NCBI RefSeq assembly: GCF_021462825.1
Contig: NZ_JAKEEB010000001.1
Span: 372,001 to 436,000 of the forward strand
Reading direction: 5' to 3'
Source: Streptomyces glomeratus
Lineage (GTDB): Bacteria > Actinomycetota > Actinomycetes > Streptomycetales > Streptomycetaceae
Length of the DNA stretch: 64,000 bases
Made by a program: the position numbers and the translations under genes. The notes below the pieces were generated by a model. It did no database searches, was not told the origin of the DNA, and saw nothing but the letters and a program-made list of their open reading frames with translations. Positions 63,560-64,000 of the stretch are shown in pieces (the stretch's first letter is position 1; each line of letters begins with the position of its first letter).

Positions 63560-64000
63560 TCACTGGGCGCACTGAACCTGATCCGCCGTGGACTTGCTGT
63601 CGACGGCCGGCGGCTTGGTCGGAGCCGTCAGCGGCACTCCGGCACCCTTGAAGTCCTTGCCGAGGGTCAGCACGATCGCGGGCAGTCCCTGGGCGTTCTT
63701 CTCGCTCTTGCCCGGCTTCAGCGCCGAGGCGGGCAGCCCCATCAGGTTCGCCAGCTCGCGTGCCTGATCGGCCTGGTCGGGGGCGTACTCGAGGGTGGTT
63801 TTGGCGAGACTGACACCCGCGTTGCCGAGTTGGCTGGACTTGGTCACGCCCTTGGTGTTCTGCAGCCAGTTGAGGGTTTCCTGCGCGCTGCCGCCCGGGG
63901 CACCGCCGTTGTAGATGTCGACGCGGACGTCGGCGGCGGCCGAGCGGGGGCCCTTGAGCCGGGCGTCCACGGCGGCCTTCTGCTTCTTCTTGACCGCGGT
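63560..64000 (-). CDS. LCP/LytR_C protein, partial (N-terminus outside window)
   Basis: The C-terminal part of a protein that continues past the window end on the minus strand; the visible 146 codons contain the LytR_C fold: VRVDIYNGGAPGGSAQETLN, AGVSLAKTTLEYAPDQADQA, ELANLMGLPASALKPG, and a Cys near the C-terminus (VQCAQ). The visible frame remains open to the window end (TAVKKKQKAAVDARLKG). The LytR_C domain usually follows an LCP catalytic domain, so this is probably another LCP gene, but an N-terminally different protein cannot be excluded. Confidence 0.8.
   Translation of the reverse strand, partial: TAVKKKQKAAVDARLKGPRSAAADVRVDIYNGGAPGGSAQETLNWLQNTKGVTKSSQLGNAGVSLAKTTLEYAPDQADQARELANLMGLPASALKPGKSEKNAQGLPAIVLTLGKDFKGAGVPLTAPTKPPAVDSKSTADQVQCAQ

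Overview
The window is a piece of a Streptomyces chromosome core. It has very high GC with strong third-position GC bias, many GTG/TTG starts, purine-rich ribosome binding sites, and Streptomyces hallmarks: the rare tRNA-Leu(UAA) bldA, resuscitation-promoting factors under a c-di-AMP riboswitch, a SigB-type partner-switching module and several LytR-CpsA-Psr (LCP) proteins. From memory, not checked by alignment, the gene order resembles the S. coelicolor stretch running down from about SCO3101 to about SCO3043. Nearly all genes are chromosomal housekeeping or developmental genes. No insertion sequence, prophage, CRISPR array or secondary-metabolite cluster is visible.

Layout. 0-13 kb: a SurA-like lipoprotein, MazG, a lone cytochrome P450, two secreted Rpf/LysM cell-wall hydrolases (the second behind a ydaO-type riboswitch), enolase, the septum protein DivIC/FtsB, DUF501, Ppx/GppA, a type II NADH dehydrogenase with a Rex-like operator far upstream, and cyclopropane-fatty-acid synthase. 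13-16.5 kb: a leftward ATPase/permease pair with a 15-bp tandem array between the genes. 16.5-18.1 kb: bldA followed by about 1.2 kb of gene-poor DNA holding a truncated FKBP-type isomerase fragment. 18-28 kb: a Bax inhibitor-1 family protein, small conserved proteins, thiolase, an SGNH hydrolase, cystathionine beta-synthase, a probable frameshifted secreted-protein gene and an RpiR-type regulator. 28-30.4 kb: a leftward cluster of three Roadblock proteins and one DUF4388 protein with no GTPase. 30.6-37.7 kb: a type III PLP decarboxylase divergent from a histidine-utilisation operon (hutU, an M20 amidohydrolase, hutF, hutI). 37.7-42 kb: a sigma-like/zinc-finger/transmembrane/ricin fusion, then sigI with its anti-anti-sigma and anti-sigma genes. 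42-49 kb: an LPXTG-type surface protein, a neocarzinostatin-like secreted protein, a peptide (POT) transporter, an OmpR/HK two-component pair and GtrA. 49-56 kb: purK-purE-dipeptidase, CbrC, acyl-CoA dehydrogenase, UDP-glucose dehydrogenase and a CGNR regulator. 56-64 kb: two VOC proteins, a thioesterase, a GT2 glycosyltransferase and four LCP-type genes, the last cut by the window edge.

Themes. Three strands recur: cell-wall growth and remodelling (Rpf proteins, DivIC, LCPs, GT2, UDP-glucose dehydrogenase, GtrA, D-dipeptide hydrolase); redox and central metabolism (eno, ndh/Rex, P450, acyl-CoA genes, hut); and developmental or stress control (bldA, c-di-AMP switch, SigI partner switching, Roadblock cluster). 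The least explained elements are the Roadblock/DUF4388 cluster, the sigma-ricin fusion and the hut operon whose last enzymatic step seems to be covered by an M20 hydrolase.
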